In this document: piece by piece, positions 1 through 8,206 of the stretch
Numbering within the stretch: position 1 is the stretch's first letter
How the letters are laid out: every line of letters starts with the position of its first letter
The notes under the pieces: model-generated
What the model was told of the DNA's origin: nothing
Databases searched by the model: none
Seen by the model: only the letters and a program-made list of their open reading frames with translations
DNA from: DSNY01 sp964539745
Lineage (GTDB): Bacteria; Pseudomonadota; Gammaproteobacteria; Burkholderiales; Burkholderiaceae_F
NCBI GenBank assembly: GCA_964539745.1
Contig: CAZIJU010000002.1
Location: 66,421 to 130,420, forward strand
DNA length: 64,000 nucleotides
Direction: 5' to 3'
Program-made: the position numbers and the translations under genes

Positions 1-798
1 ACGCCGTCGCCCGGCGGGCGCGCGGCATCGGTCGCATCCAGCCGAACGCCGAGGCCGAGCGCCCCACTCGCATCCCTGCACGTGGGCACCAGCGGCTGGA
101 CCTATGACGGCTGGCGCGACGACTTCTATCGCGGCGTGCCGCGTGCGCGCTGGCTGGAGCACTACGCCTCGGTGTTCGACGCGGTCGAGGTCAACGCGAC
201 CTTCTATCACGCGCTGAAGCCGGCCACCTTCGCACGCTGGCGAGACGCGACGCCGGCCGTCTTTCGCTTCTGCCTGAAGGCGCACCGTTGGATTACACAC
301 GTCGAGCGGCTGGCGGTCGAGCCTGCGGCGATCGCGCGCGAGCGCGAGCGCGCCGCACCGCTCGGTGACAAGCTCGCCGTCGTGCTGTGGCAACTTCCGC
401 AGTCGCTGCAGCGGGACTTGCCGCGCCTGCGGCACTTCGCACGGCAGCTCGGCGAATGGCCGCAGCCGCGGCACGCGATCGAGTTCCGTCACGCCTCGTG
501 GTTCGACGACGAAGTCGCGAACCTGCTCGCGGCGCACGCAGTCGCGGCCGTGCAGTCGGATGCGGCCGACTGGCCGCTGTGGCAGGCGGTGACGACCGAT
601 TTCGTCTACGTTCGGCTGCACGGCCACAGCGCGACGTATCGCTCGCGCTACCCGCTGCGGACGCTCGCCGCCTGGGCCGAGAGGATCACTGCGTGGCGAC
701 GGCAGGGCCGCGCGGTGTGGGTGTTTTTCGACAATACCGACCAAGGCCACGCGCCTCGCGACGCGCAGCGGCTGCGCCAGCGGTGTGAAGGCTGCTGA
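1..798 (+). CDS. DUF72 (YecE-like) family protein, 5' end probably outside the window
   Basis: The product carries the DUF72 hallmark GTSGWTYDGW near its start and a C-terminal WVFFDNTDQGHAPRDA, typical of this TIM-barrel family. The biochemical role of the family is not established. The reading frame is open to base 1. A GTG at 82 would begin exactly at GTSGW and cut off the first beta strand, so the true start is likely upstream of the window; the GTG is a fallback. Stop is TGA at 796-798. It converges with the small secreted-protein gene to its right, and a strong hairpin lies between them. Confidence 0.8.
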   Translation, partial: TPSPGGRAASVASSRTPRPSAPLASLHVGTSGWTYDGWRDDFYRGVPRARWLEHYASVFDAVEVNATFYHALKPATFARWRDATPAVFRFCLKAHRWITHVERLAVEPAAIARERERAAPLGDKLAVVLWQLPQSLQRDLPRLRHFARQLGEWPQPRHAIEFRHASWFDDEVANLLAAHAVAAVQSDAADWPLWQAVTTDFVYVRLHGHSATYRSRYPLRTLAAWAERITAWRRQGRAVWVFFDNTDQGHAPRDAQRLRQRCEGC

Positions 799-916
799 GC
801 CGGTGCGGCGGCTGTTGCGCAGCCCGCGCGAATCGACGTGCAACGCGCGGATCGTGGTGCGCGCGGCCGGCGGACCGGGCCAGGCTTTGGCGCCGGCAGC
901 GGTCGAAACGGCACGT

Positions 917-946
917 GCCGGGCGCATCGCGGTCGATGCGCCCGGC
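917..946. terminator. bidirectional hairpin between convergent genes
   Basis: A perfect 13-bp stem (917-929 pairing with 934-946) encloses a 4-base loop. It lies between the convergent stops at 798 and 967. There is no long T run, so it may act as a structural or Rho-assisted terminator for both genes. Confidence 0.6.
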
Positions 947-966
947 CGTTAGACCAGGCTCTCCGA

Positions 967-1236
967 TTACGCGCCCTGGAAGACCGGCGGCATCAGCGCC
1001 AGTTCGCGCTTCACCTCTGCGCGGGTACGCGTGCTCGGGCTGGCCCATTGCTCGAGGGGCTGTCCGGCCTCTCCGAAGTGCATGACGCTGCGCGCTTCGG
1101 CGCGGACCTCGGCGACGGTGCGGGTGCTCTTGAATGCATCCGCGCCGAGGTGGAACTCGTTCTTGCCGCCATCGGCATGGGCAAGGAACGGCGCCGCGGC
1201 GAGCAGCGCGGCAAAGACGATGCGATTCGATTTCAT
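967..1236 (-). CDS. small secreted protein, DUF4148-like
   Basis: An 89-residue protein with a clear Sec signal peptide (MKSNRIVFAALLAAAPFLAHA), cleaved after about residue 21. The mature part has a TRAEVKRELAL segment that recalls the short DUF4148 family common in Burkholderiales; that link is tentative. The start was chosen because CTCAGGAGATCCAG gives a good Shine-Dalgarno 8 nt upstream of ATG 1236; a longer frame to 1371 lacks one. Function unknown; periplasmic by inference. Confidence 0.65.
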   Translation of the reverse strand: MKSNRIVFAALLAAAPFLAHADGGKNEFHLGADAFKSTRTVAEVRAEARSVMHFGEAGQPLEQWASPSTRTRAEVKRELALMPPVFQGA

Positions 1237-1434
1237 CTGGATCTCCTGAGTGGTTTGCATGGTCGGACGTTCGACGCACGCCGCGGTCCAAACGGGCCGG
1301 TGCCGCGCGGCGAATGCCGCGGAAGCCGACACGTCGGGATGCATGCACGATTCGTCGCGCTCGCGGCGCAAACCTTACGTGCGCGGCTCAGAAGGGTTCA
1401 AAATAAATGCATTGCGTGGGGCGATCGAGGAAAC

Positions 1435-1464
1435 AAAAACGGCGCGGGGAACCGCGCCGTTTTT
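1435..1464. terminator. strong intrinsic terminator, bidirectional
   Basis: A 13-bp perfect stem (1435-1447 with 1452-1464) encloses a GGAA loop, with A5 on one side and T5 on the other, so it works as a Rho-independent terminator in both directions. It lies 97 bases downstream of the double-glycine peptide gene on the minus strand and is its likely terminator. Confidence 0.85.
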
Positions 1465-1560
1465 CGCATGCTCGTTCAAACCTTAACAGCTTACCGAAGA
1501 TCTCGCAGATCGAATCGACGTCACATCTCGGGCTGTCATGGCTAAAGCCGCTGCATGATC

Positions 1561-1707
1561 TCAGACAAAAGCGACAGCTGCGCCTCCGCCGCCCACCAAC
1601 GACAGTTCGAATGAGGCCAGTTCGCGCATGGCTTCCGACAACTGCTTGTCTTTCACCTCTTCCGTACCGATGGTGGTCGTTTCGATCTGCTTCAGGCTGG
1701 CTTCCAT
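1561..1707 (-). CDS. double-glycine-leader peptide, candidate substrate of the C39 exporter
   Basis: A 48-residue peptide beginning MEASLKQIETTT and ending FELSLVGGGGAAVAFV. Taking cleavage after G41, the leader fits the C39 consensus: Leu30 at -12, Glu34 at -8, Leu35 at -7, Val38 at -4 and Gly-Gly at -2/-1. That leaves a 7-residue, Cys-free hydrophobic core (GAAVAFV). GGGAGAGAACC supplies a ribosome-binding site before ATG 1707, and an intrinsic terminator follows. The exporter with a C39 peptidase domain lies 2 kb away on the same strand. Bacteriocin, signal peptide or a truncated relic are all possible. That it is a GG peptide is strongly supported; its activity is unknown. Confidence 0.8.
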   Translation of the reverse strand: MEASLKQIETTTIGTEEVKDKQLSEAMRELASFELSLVGGGGAAVAFV

Positions 1708-1791
1708 GGTTCTCTCCCGCGACTATGGGTCAGGTGATCGTTGTTGGCGAATACAGCACGAAATCCGTGACTGACGCGGCGAAGAGTCGCC

Positions 1792-1815
1792 TACAATCAT
1801 TGCACCCAACAATGA
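1792..1815 (+). promoter_or_regulatory. putative promoter and operator of the TPR/HD-GYP gene
   Basis: TACAAT at 1792-1797 is a good -10 element. It runs directly into an inverted repeat, TCATTG (1797-1802) and CAATGA (1810-1815) with a 7-base spacer, which would overlap the transcription start. No convincing -35 is visible. A repressor site is inferred from position only. Confidence 0.4.
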
Positions 1816-1827
1816 CTTGGGCAGGTG

Positions 1828-3678
1828 ATGACCCCTGTAGACGGGATGCGGGGCGGCGCGGGCGCGCCGCCGGTCACCGCGGTGGAGGCGGAGCTTGCAG
1901 CGATCGCGCGCCGTCTGAAGGCGCAACTCGCCGCGCCGGGTGACGAATCGCTGACCGAGGTCGCGGCGGCGCACATCGCGTTGCGCGCGCTCGCGCCGAA
2001 CGTCGTGTCGGCCACACGGGTCGAGTGCCTGCTCGACGTCGCGCAGTTCTTCTACCTATCCGGACGGACGCTGCTCGGCATCGAGCCTGCCGCGAACGCC
2101 GTGCAGTTCGCGCGGCAGTTCGGCGACGCGTCGCTGCTGCGCAAGGCGCTGACCTTCCATGGGATTCTGCTTGCGGATGCGGCTAACCTGCCAGCTGCGG
2201 TGGAGTGTTATGCGGAGGCGCTTGAACTCGTAGTCGCACTGGGCGACCCCGTTCGCGAGGCCGCCGTGTGGAACAACCTTGGAGTCGCTTTGCTCTATGC
2301 TGCTCAATACGGCGAAGCGATTCAGTGCCTCGAGCGCACCATCGAGCTTGCGAAGGACGACGCCGTTAGTGGCTCGCTGATTCAGAAGGCGTTCATCAAC
2401 ATCGCACTCGCTTCCCTGCATACGGAGGACTTCGGCAGGGGACTGCGCGCAGCGAAGATGAGCGTCGACGGCGCCGCAGAACCGACGTCGGCCAACCAAC
2501 TCGTCGACCGCGTGATGGCAGAGAGCAACTATGCTCGGCTGCTGCTGGAAGTCGACAACCTCGAGCGGGCGCGCGAGCGGTGCGAACTGGCCAAGCGGTA
2601 CGCGGCCCAATCGCGCTCGCAGCGCGCGGAGCTGTCGGCGGAGATCGCCGAGGGTTTGTACGAGGTGCACGCGGGTCTCGTCGACGTCGGTATCTCGCGT
2701 CTGCAGCGGGCGCTGGACCAGGCGCGGATCATGAAGTCGACGCTACGCGACGCTTTGGTCGCGCTGGTCAAGGCCTACGACATCGCGGGCCAACCGCAGC
2801 TTGCGCTGATCCATCTGCGCGAACTGCTGCATCACACCAAGCGCTCGCAGATCGAAAGCGCCTTGCAGCACCAGCGCCTGCACCTTGAGCGGTTGAAGCA
2901 GACCGGCGAGCATACGGACCCGGCGGCGGCGCCGGGCCTAGCCGAGTCCGACGCGCCGCTTTCCGAGGCCGCGCGCAGCCGCATCAAGGCGCAACTGGCG
3001 CTGCTGCACCGGCAGGCGATCACCGCGGAACTCGCGGAAGATCCGTCCGGCGAGCACGTCTACCGCGTCGGCAAGCTGGCCGCGCTGCTCGCCGCCGAGT
3101 ACGGGTGGAAGGACACTGATTGCTTCATGATCGAGATGTCGGCGCGGCTGCACGACGTCGGCAAGCTCGGCATTCCGATCGCGATCCTCGCCAAGCGCGG
3201 CCGCATCAATCCGGACCAGATGTCGCTGGTGCGCACGCATGCGGCGATCGGCGCGGAACTACTGTCGCAAAGCGGGCTGCCGCAGATCCAGATGGCGGTC
3301 GACATTGCGCGCCATCACCACGAATGGTGGGATGGATCCGGCTATCCGGACGGCATCGCCGGGCGGGCGATTCCGGACGCAGCCCGGATCGTGGCGCTCG
3401 CCGACGTGTTCGACGTGGTGACGCACGCGCGGCCGTACAAGGAGCCCTGGCCGGTGGCGCGCGCGCTGGAGGAAATCCAGCGCCAGAAGGGCACGCAATT
3501 CGATCCGCAGCTCGCGGATCTGCTCGTGGCGCTCGTTCGGCGCCTGCAGCGCGAGGTCGGGGACCTCGACGAATATCTCGGCGCCGGGGCGCGCGAGTCG
3601 CCGTTCATCCGGGCTCGGCGCGCGATCGCCGAGGCGCTGCGCCGGTCGGGCTACTCGAGGCCCGGCACGCTGTCCTGA
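1828..3678 (+). CDS. TPR-repeat protein with C-terminal HD-GYP phosphodiesterase domain
   Basis: About 616 residues, no membrane segment. Residues ~60-350 are TPR-like helical repeats (for example AVWNNLGVALLYAAQYGEAI). Residues ~395-575 are an HD-GYP domain with the metal and signature residues intact: H409, the HD pair in LHDVGKLGIP (H442/D443), HHHEWWDGSGYP (496-507) and HARPYKEPW. The family hydrolyses cyclic di-GMP. The gene is divergent from the double-glycine peptide gene and convergent with the exporter, so it may link peptide production or perception to c-di-GMP; that is inference. GTG 1825 directly precedes the chosen ATG 1828 and is an alternative start. Confidence 0.85.
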   Translation: MTPVDGMRGGAGAPPVTAVEAELAAIARRLKAQLAAPGDESLTEVAAAHIALRALAPNVVSATRVECLLDVAQFFYLSGRTLLGIEPAANAVQFARQFGDASLLRKALTFHGILLADAANLPAAVECYAEALELVVALGDPVREAAVWNNLGVALLYAAQYGEAIQCLERTIELAKDDAVSGSLIQKAFINIALASLHTEDFGRGLRAAKMSVDGAAEPTSANQLVDRVMAESNYARLLLEVDNLERARERCELAKRYAAQSRSQRAELSAEIAEGLYEVHAGLVDVGISRLQRALDQARIMKSTLRDALVALVKAYDIAGQPQLALIHLRELLHHTKRSQIESALQHQRLHLERLKQTGEHTDPAAAPGLAESDAPLSEAARSRIKAQLALLHRQAITAELAEDPSGEHVYRVGKLAALLAAEYGWKDTDCFMIEMSARLHDVGKLGIPIAILAKRGRINPDQMSLVRTHAAIGAELLSQSGLPQIQMAVDIARHHHEWWDGSGYPDGIAGRAIPDAARIVALADVFDVVTHARPYKEPWPVARALEEIQRQKGTQFDPQLADLLVALVRRLQREVGDLDEYLGAGARESPFIRARRAIAEALRRSGYSRPGTLS

Positions 3679-3742
3679 CGGACGATCCGCGCAACCGGCA
3701 GGCGCCGGGCGCGACTTCGCGGCCCGGGCGAATCGGCCCGCA

Positions 3743-5800
3743 TCAGCCGAGTGTGACCAGCCGATCGACCGCGCGCACCGTTTCCGGCCGGTGGCTGACG
3801 ATCACCAGGCCGATCCCCAGCGTCTTCAACTGCTCGGTGATTTCGCGCTCGCGTGCAAGATCGAGCTGATCGAACGCTTCGTCGAGAAACAGGATGTGCG
3901 GCCGGCGGTACAGCGCGCGTGCGAGCAGGATGCGCTGCTTCTGTCCGCCCGACAGCGCCATGCCGAGGCTGCCGACCATCGTGTTGTACTGCATCGGCAT
4001 GGCCTCGATCTCGGCGTCGATCCGGGCGATTCGCGCGCACGCCCGCACGCGCTGCGGATCGTGCTGCGGGTCGAAGAAGCTGATGTTGTCCTCGACCGTG
4101 CCGACGAACAACTGGTCGTCCTGCATGACCACGCCGATGCGGCTGCGGTAGGCGCCGCGGTCCCAGTCGCGCACGTCGCGCCCGTTGGCGGTGAGCGTAC
4201 CCTCGGTGCGGTCGAGCAGTCCGACCAGCACCTTGACGAGCGTGGTCTTGCCGCTGCCCGAAGGGCCGACGATCGCGACCGTCTCGCCCGGCTTCACCGC
4301 AAAGTCGACGCCGCGGAAGACGAAGCCTTCGATGCCATACGAGAACCCGAGCCCCTTGCCTTCGATCGCCAGCGGCGCCTTGGGCGGCTCCTGCGCGGAG
4401 CTGCCGCTCGCGGCTTCCGGCGCTGCGAGCGCGATGTCGGCGATGCGCTCGGCGTGCAGGTCGAGCATGCGGAACTCGATTGCCTTGTCGACGAGGTTGT
4501 TCACGCGCGTCAGGAACAGCAGCTTGAAGGCCAGGAAGCCGAACAGCATGCCGACGGAGAAGCGGCCGTCCATCACCAGCAGCGCCGCGAGCCAGATCAC
4601 CGCGACGTTCTCCAGCCCGAAGATCAACCCGTTGGCCGCACGGTGCGCGATCGCGATCGCCTGCGAACGCACGCCGGCGTTGGTCTGCTCGACGACCAGG
4701 TTCTGGTACGCGGCGCGCCGCTCGGTCTCGCGCATGTTCAGCTTGATCGCCATCATGCCGCGCAGCGTCTCGATGAAGTGCGTGCCGGCCTTCGCTTCGT
4801 GCACGATCTGCTCGTCGAGCGCGCGCCGCTGCGGGCCGTAAAACGCCCAGCGCACCGCGCCGTAGGCGGCTGCCGCGCCGACGACGATCGCGGTCAGCAG
4901 CGGGCTGTACCAGAGCATCACCGCCAGCGTCAGCACGACCATCACGCCGTCGACCATCGTCTCGACGAACGTCAGTGTCAGCGTGCGCTGGATCGCGTCG
5001 ACCGAGCGGAAGCGCGAGACGATGTCGCCGATGTGCCGTTTCTCGAACCACGCAAGCGGCAGCCGCAGCAGTTGCGCGAACAGCGCATCGAGCATCCGCA
5101 GGTTCAGGTGCGTCGACAGATACACGCCGAGCCAGGCGCGCACCGCGGTGACCGCGACCTGCATCAGCACGAGCAGCGCGAAGCCGAGCCCCAGCACGGT
5201 CAGCAGGTCGCGGTCGCGGCCGACGACGACGCGGTCGATCACGAGCTGCACGAAGAACGGCGATGCGATCGCGAACACCTCGAGCACCAGCGACAGCAGA
5301 AGCACCTGCGCGATCGCGCCTTTCATGCCGGAGGCAGCCTGCAGAAGCTGCCACGCTCGCACTTTTTCGCGCTCGTCGCGCTGCACGAAGCCGGGTGCCG
5401 GCGCAAGCTCCATCGCGACACCGGTGTAATGGCGCGACGCCTGCTCGAGCGACAGCACGCGCCGGCCCTGCGCCGGGTCGTGCACGGTGATGCGGTTGCC
5501 GGCGACCTTCGTCAGCACGACGAAGTGGTTCATGTCCCAGTGCAGGATCGCCGGCAGGCGCAGTTGCCCGAGCGCGGCAAGCGGCGCCTGCACGCCGCGC
5601 GCGGCGAGCTTCATCGTTTCGGCGATCGCCGCGATGTGCTTGAGCGTGACGCCCTTCATCGACGGTGCGAGCCGCAGCCGCATCGCCGACAGGTCGGTGC
5701 GAAAGCCGTGATAGCTCGCGACCATCGCCACGCAGGCGATTCCGCACTCGGGCGCTTCGGACTGCAGGATCAGCGGCACCTCGCGGCCGATGAGCTTCAC
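3743..5800 (-). CDS. peptidase-containing ABC exporter (C39 type)
   Basis: 685 residues in the classic order. Residues 1-130 are a C39 peptidase: Gln13 (oxyanion), Cys19 in SEAPECGIAC, His92 in HWDMNHFVVL and Asp108 in VHDPAQG. Residues ~150-430 are the transmembrane domain. The C-terminal nucleotide-binding domain has Walker A GPSGSGKTT, signature LSGGQKQR, Walker B ILFLDEAFDQLD and switch His VIVSHRPE. The D-loop (FDQLD) departs from the usual TSALD. Such proteins cut double-glycine leaders and export the core peptide. The GTG start at 5800 overlaps the stop of the adaptor gene as GTGA, so the two are translationally coupled. Confidence 0.95.
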   Translation of the reverse strand: MKLIGREVPLILQSEAPECGIACVAMVASYHGFRTDLSAMRLRLAPSMKGVTLKHIAAIAETMKLAARGVQAPLAALGQLRLPAILHWDMNHFVVLTKVAGNRITVHDPAQGRRVLSLEQASRHYTGVAMELAPAPGFVQRDEREKVRAWQLLQAASGMKGAIAQVLLLSLVLEVFAIASPFFVQLVIDRVVVGRDRDLLTVLGLGFALLVLMQVAVTAVRAWLGVYLSTHLNLRMLDALFAQLLRLPLAWFEKRHIGDIVSRFRSVDAIQRTLTLTFVETMVDGVMVVLTLAVMLWYSPLLTAIVVGAAAAYGAVRWAFYGPQRRALDEQIVHEAKAGTHFIETLRGMMAIKLNMRETERRAAYQNLVVEQTNAGVRSQAIAIAHRAANGLIFGLENVAVIWLAALLVMDGRFSVGMLFGFLAFKLLFLTRVNNLVDKAIEFRMLDLHAERIADIALAAPEAASGSSAQEPPKAPLAIEGKGLGFSYGIEGFVFRGVDFAVKPGETVAIVGPSGSGKTTLVKVLVGLLDRTEGTLTANGRDVRDWDRGAYRSRIGVVMQDDQLFVGTVEDNISFFDPQHDPQRVRACARIARIDAEIEAMPMQYNTMVGSLGMALSGGQKQRILLARALYRRPHILFLDEAFDQLDLAREREITEQLKTLGIGLVIVSHRPETVRAVDRLVTLG

Positions 5801-7044
5801 TGCAGCCGCCCCTTCAGCTCGAGCACGGGTTCGAAGATCCACTCGAGCACGGTGCGGCGCTCGAGCAGGATGTCGGCGTTGACGAGCATGCCGGGGCGCA
5901 ACGCGATCTCCTGGCCTCCGGCGGACACGGTCTGCCGCTCGAGCGCGACGTCGACGCGATACACGGGCTCGCGCACCGTCATCGGACCGACGCGCTCGCC
6001 CGGCGTCCACACCGTGCGGCTGACCGCCTGTACCGTGCCGCGGTACTGGCCGAACCGCTGGAAGGGGAACGCCTCGTAGCGCAGCACGACCGCGTTGCCG
6101 GGCTGAACGAACCCGACCGCGCGGGTGGGGACCAGAAGCTGCGCCTGCAAGCCGCTGCCCTTCGGCAGCACGGTCGCGATCGGCGCCTCGGCGGCGACCG
6201 AGTCGCCGCGCGCCACCGCGATGTTGGTGACGATGCCGGCGATCGGCGCGCGGATTACGTTCTCGCGGCGCGCGACCTCCTGCACGAGGTTCTGCTGCAG
6301 CTCGCTCTTCTGTCGCGCGAGCTGCTCGATCTGCGCCTTCGCGCGCGTCTCCACCGTCGGCAGTTCCGCGCGCGCGCTGCCCAGATCGCGCTCGACCGCG
6401 AGCCGCTGGCGCCGGATCGCCTGCAGCTTCGACTCCTGATCGAGCAGGTCGTTGCGCTTGAGCGTGACCGCGGTGTCGGAGACGAACTTCTCCTTGACCA
6501 GATCGAGCGTGCGTTGCAGTTCCTGCCGTGCCGACGCAACCCGCGTGGCCTGCAGGCGGATCTCGCCGTCGAGCTGCACGAGTTCCTTCTGCAGATCGGC
6601 GATGCGGCGCTTGAGCTTGTCGACTTCCTGCTCGGCGAGTTGGCGCGCCTGCTCGATTTCGGTGTCGATGCGCGCGGCGCGTTCCTTCAGCTCGCGCTGC
6701 ACGAGTTCGGAGGAGGTCACGCCCGAGGCCGTTCCGCGCTCGGTCGCGATCCGCGCGATCGGCGCGCCTTCGGCGACTTCGTCGCCCTCCCGGACCAGCA
6801 GTTCGGCGATCGTTCCGGTTTCGGGGGCGATGATGCGCGCAGCGCCTGCGTCGAGCGCGAGAAAGCCTTCGACGCGTTCGCGCCGGGTGTATTCGCCCCA
6901 GACCGAAAAGGAAACGAGTGCGGCGGCGAAAGCGACCGCCAGCGCCGTGAAGACCCACAGCGGAACCGGGCGCGCGATCGAAACCTCGCCCAGCAGCTTT
7001 TCGCGCTGTGCGTCGATCGCTTCCTGACGGAACAACTGGCGCAT
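5797..7044 (-). CDS. HlyD-family membrane fusion protein
   Basis: 415 residues with a short cytosolic N-terminus, one membrane segment at about 28-48 (PLWVFTALAVAFAAALVSF), lipoyl-like half-motifs, a long periplasmic coiled coil (~100-245, rich in Gln/Glu/Arg) and a C-terminal beta-barrel region. It is the periplasmic adaptor for the C39 exporter encoded immediately downstream with a 4-base overlap. No TolC-type outer-membrane factor is in the window, so one encoded elsewhere must serve. Confidence 0.92.
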   Translation of the reverse strand: MRQLFRQEAIDAQREKLLGEVSIARPVPLWVFTALAVAFAAALVSFSVWGEYTRRERVEGFLALDAGAARIIAPETGTIAELLVREGDEVAEGAPIARIATERGTASGVTSSELVQRELKERAARIDTEIEQARQLAEQEVDKLKRRIADLQKELVQLDGEIRLQATRVASARQELQRTLDLVKEKFVSDTAVTLKRNDLLDQESKLQAIRRQRLAVERDLGSARAELPTVETRAKAQIEQLARQKSELQQNLVQEVARRENVIRAPIAGIVTNIAVARGDSVAAEAPIATVLPKGSGLQAQLLVPTRAVGFVQPGNAVVLRYEAFPFQRFGQYRGTVQAVSRTVWTPGERVGPMTVREPVYRVDVALERQTVSAGGQEIALRPGMLVNADILLERRTVLEWIFEPVLELKGRLQ

Positions 7045-7153
7045 CGACAGTGAAAGCAGTCGCGCGGCTTGCGCCGCGGCTCGTTCGACGACGCGCGATT
7101 ATGCGGCAAGCGCGGCGCGCGGCCGCTGCCGAAGCGCGGGATTGCGCGCGGGA

Positions 7154-8206
7154 CTACGCGGCGACGCGGACCTTCGGCTCGCCGCCGGCCAGCCGGCCGA
7201 TCACCGCGGCGCGTTCGAAGCCGTCTTCGCGGAACACGCGTAGCACGTCGGCGACGGCCTCTTGCGCGCAGGCCACCAGCAGTCCGCCGCTCGTCTGCGG
7301 ATCGGTCAGCAGCTTGCGCTGCGTTTCCGATACGCCGTCGAGCACGACGTCCCTGCCATAGCCGGCCCAGTTGCGTGCCGATGCGCCCGTCGCAAAGCCC
7401 TGCTCGATGAGCGCTTCCACACCCGGCAGCAGCGGCACCTGCGAGACCGCGACTTCCGCGCCGAGCCGCGAGCCGCGGCAGAGCTCGAGCAGATGGCCGA
7501 GCAGACCGAAGCCGGTGACGTCGGTCAACGCGTGCACGCCCGCCATTTCGGACAGGCGCCGTCCCGGCGTGTTCAGTTGCGTCGTCGTCGCGATCATCTC
7601 GCGGTAGCCCGCGGCGTCGAGCTTGTCCTTCTTCAGCGCCGCCGAATAGATGCCGACGCCGAGCGGCTTGCCGAGCACGAGCGCGTCGCCCGCCTGCGCG
7701 CCGCTGTTCTTCTTGACGCGGTCCGGATGGACGAGGCCGAGCGCGACGAGTCCGTAGATCGGCTCGACCGAGTCGATCGTGTGCCCACCGGCGATCGGAA
7801 TGCCGGCCGCGGTGCACACCGCTTCGCCGCCTTCGATGATGCGGCGGATCACCTCGACCGGCAGCTTGTCGACCGGCATCGCCAGCAGCGCGAGCGCCAT
7901 GATGGGCGTGCCGCCCATCGCGTAGACGTCGGAAATCGCGTTGGTCGCCGCGATGCGGCCGAAATCGTACGGGTCGTCGACGATCGGCATGAAGAAGTCG
8001 GTCGTCGCGATCAGCGCCTGTTGATCATTGAGTCTGTACACGGCAGCGTCATCGGCCGTTTCGATCCCGACCACCAGTTCCTGCGGAACGATGCCGCCGG
8101 CACCGCGCAGGATCTCCGACAGCACGCCCGGCGCGATCTTGCAGCCGCAACCGCCGCCGTGCGAAAAGGACGTGAGCCGGATCTTCGGTTGCTCTGGCGC
8201 GTTCAT
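7154..8206 (-). CDS. senC: selenophosphate synthase of the selenoneine locus (SelD family)
   Basis: 350 residues. The catalytic segment HGGGCGCKIAP carries cysteine rather than selenocysteine; the ATP-binding Gly-rich and acidic motifs follow (ATTDFFMPIVDDP, AGGHTIDSVEP). The reaction is ATP plus selenide to selenophosphate, AMP and Pi. ATG 8206 has a good ribosome-binding site (GGGAG, 7 nt) and overlaps the senB stop as ATGA, so it was preferred to the ATG 15 bases upstream. The neighbours are SenB- and SenA-type genes, so the job is probably to supply selenophosphate for selenoneine. It could also serve general SelD functions; no selA/selB is nearby. Confidence 0.88.
   Translation of the reverse strand: MNAPEQPKIRLTSFSHGGGCGCKIAPGVLSEILRGAGGIVPQELVVGIETADDAAVYRLNDQQALIATTDFFMPIVDDPYDFGRIAATNAISDVYAMGGTPIMALALLAMPVDKLPVEVIRRIIEGGEAVCTAAGIPIAGGHTIDSVEPIYGLVALGLVHPDRVKKNSGAQAGDALVLGKPLGVGIYSAALKKDKLDAAGYREMIATTTQLNTPGRRLSEMAGVHALTDVTGFGLLGHLLELCRGSRLGAEVAVSQVPLLPGVEALIEQGFATGASARNWAGYGRDVVLDGVSETQRKLLTDPQTSGGLLVACAQEAVADVLRVFREDGFERAAVIGRLAGGEPKVRVAA

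Noticed and set aside
1465..1560. A second short peptide gene downstream of the double-glycine peptide
   Set aside because: Minus-strand frames there are under 20 codons and lack a leader motif or ribosome-binding site.
3791..6079. A 762-codon open frame on the plus strand opposite the exporter and adaptor genes
   Set aside because: Its product is Arg/His/Asp-rich low-complexity sequence with no domain, and it is antisense to clear C39/ABC and HlyD genes. High GC makes long antisense frames common.
7154..8206. Selenocysteine-containing SelD
   Set aside because: The catalytic position is an ordinary Cys codon and there is no in-frame TGA.
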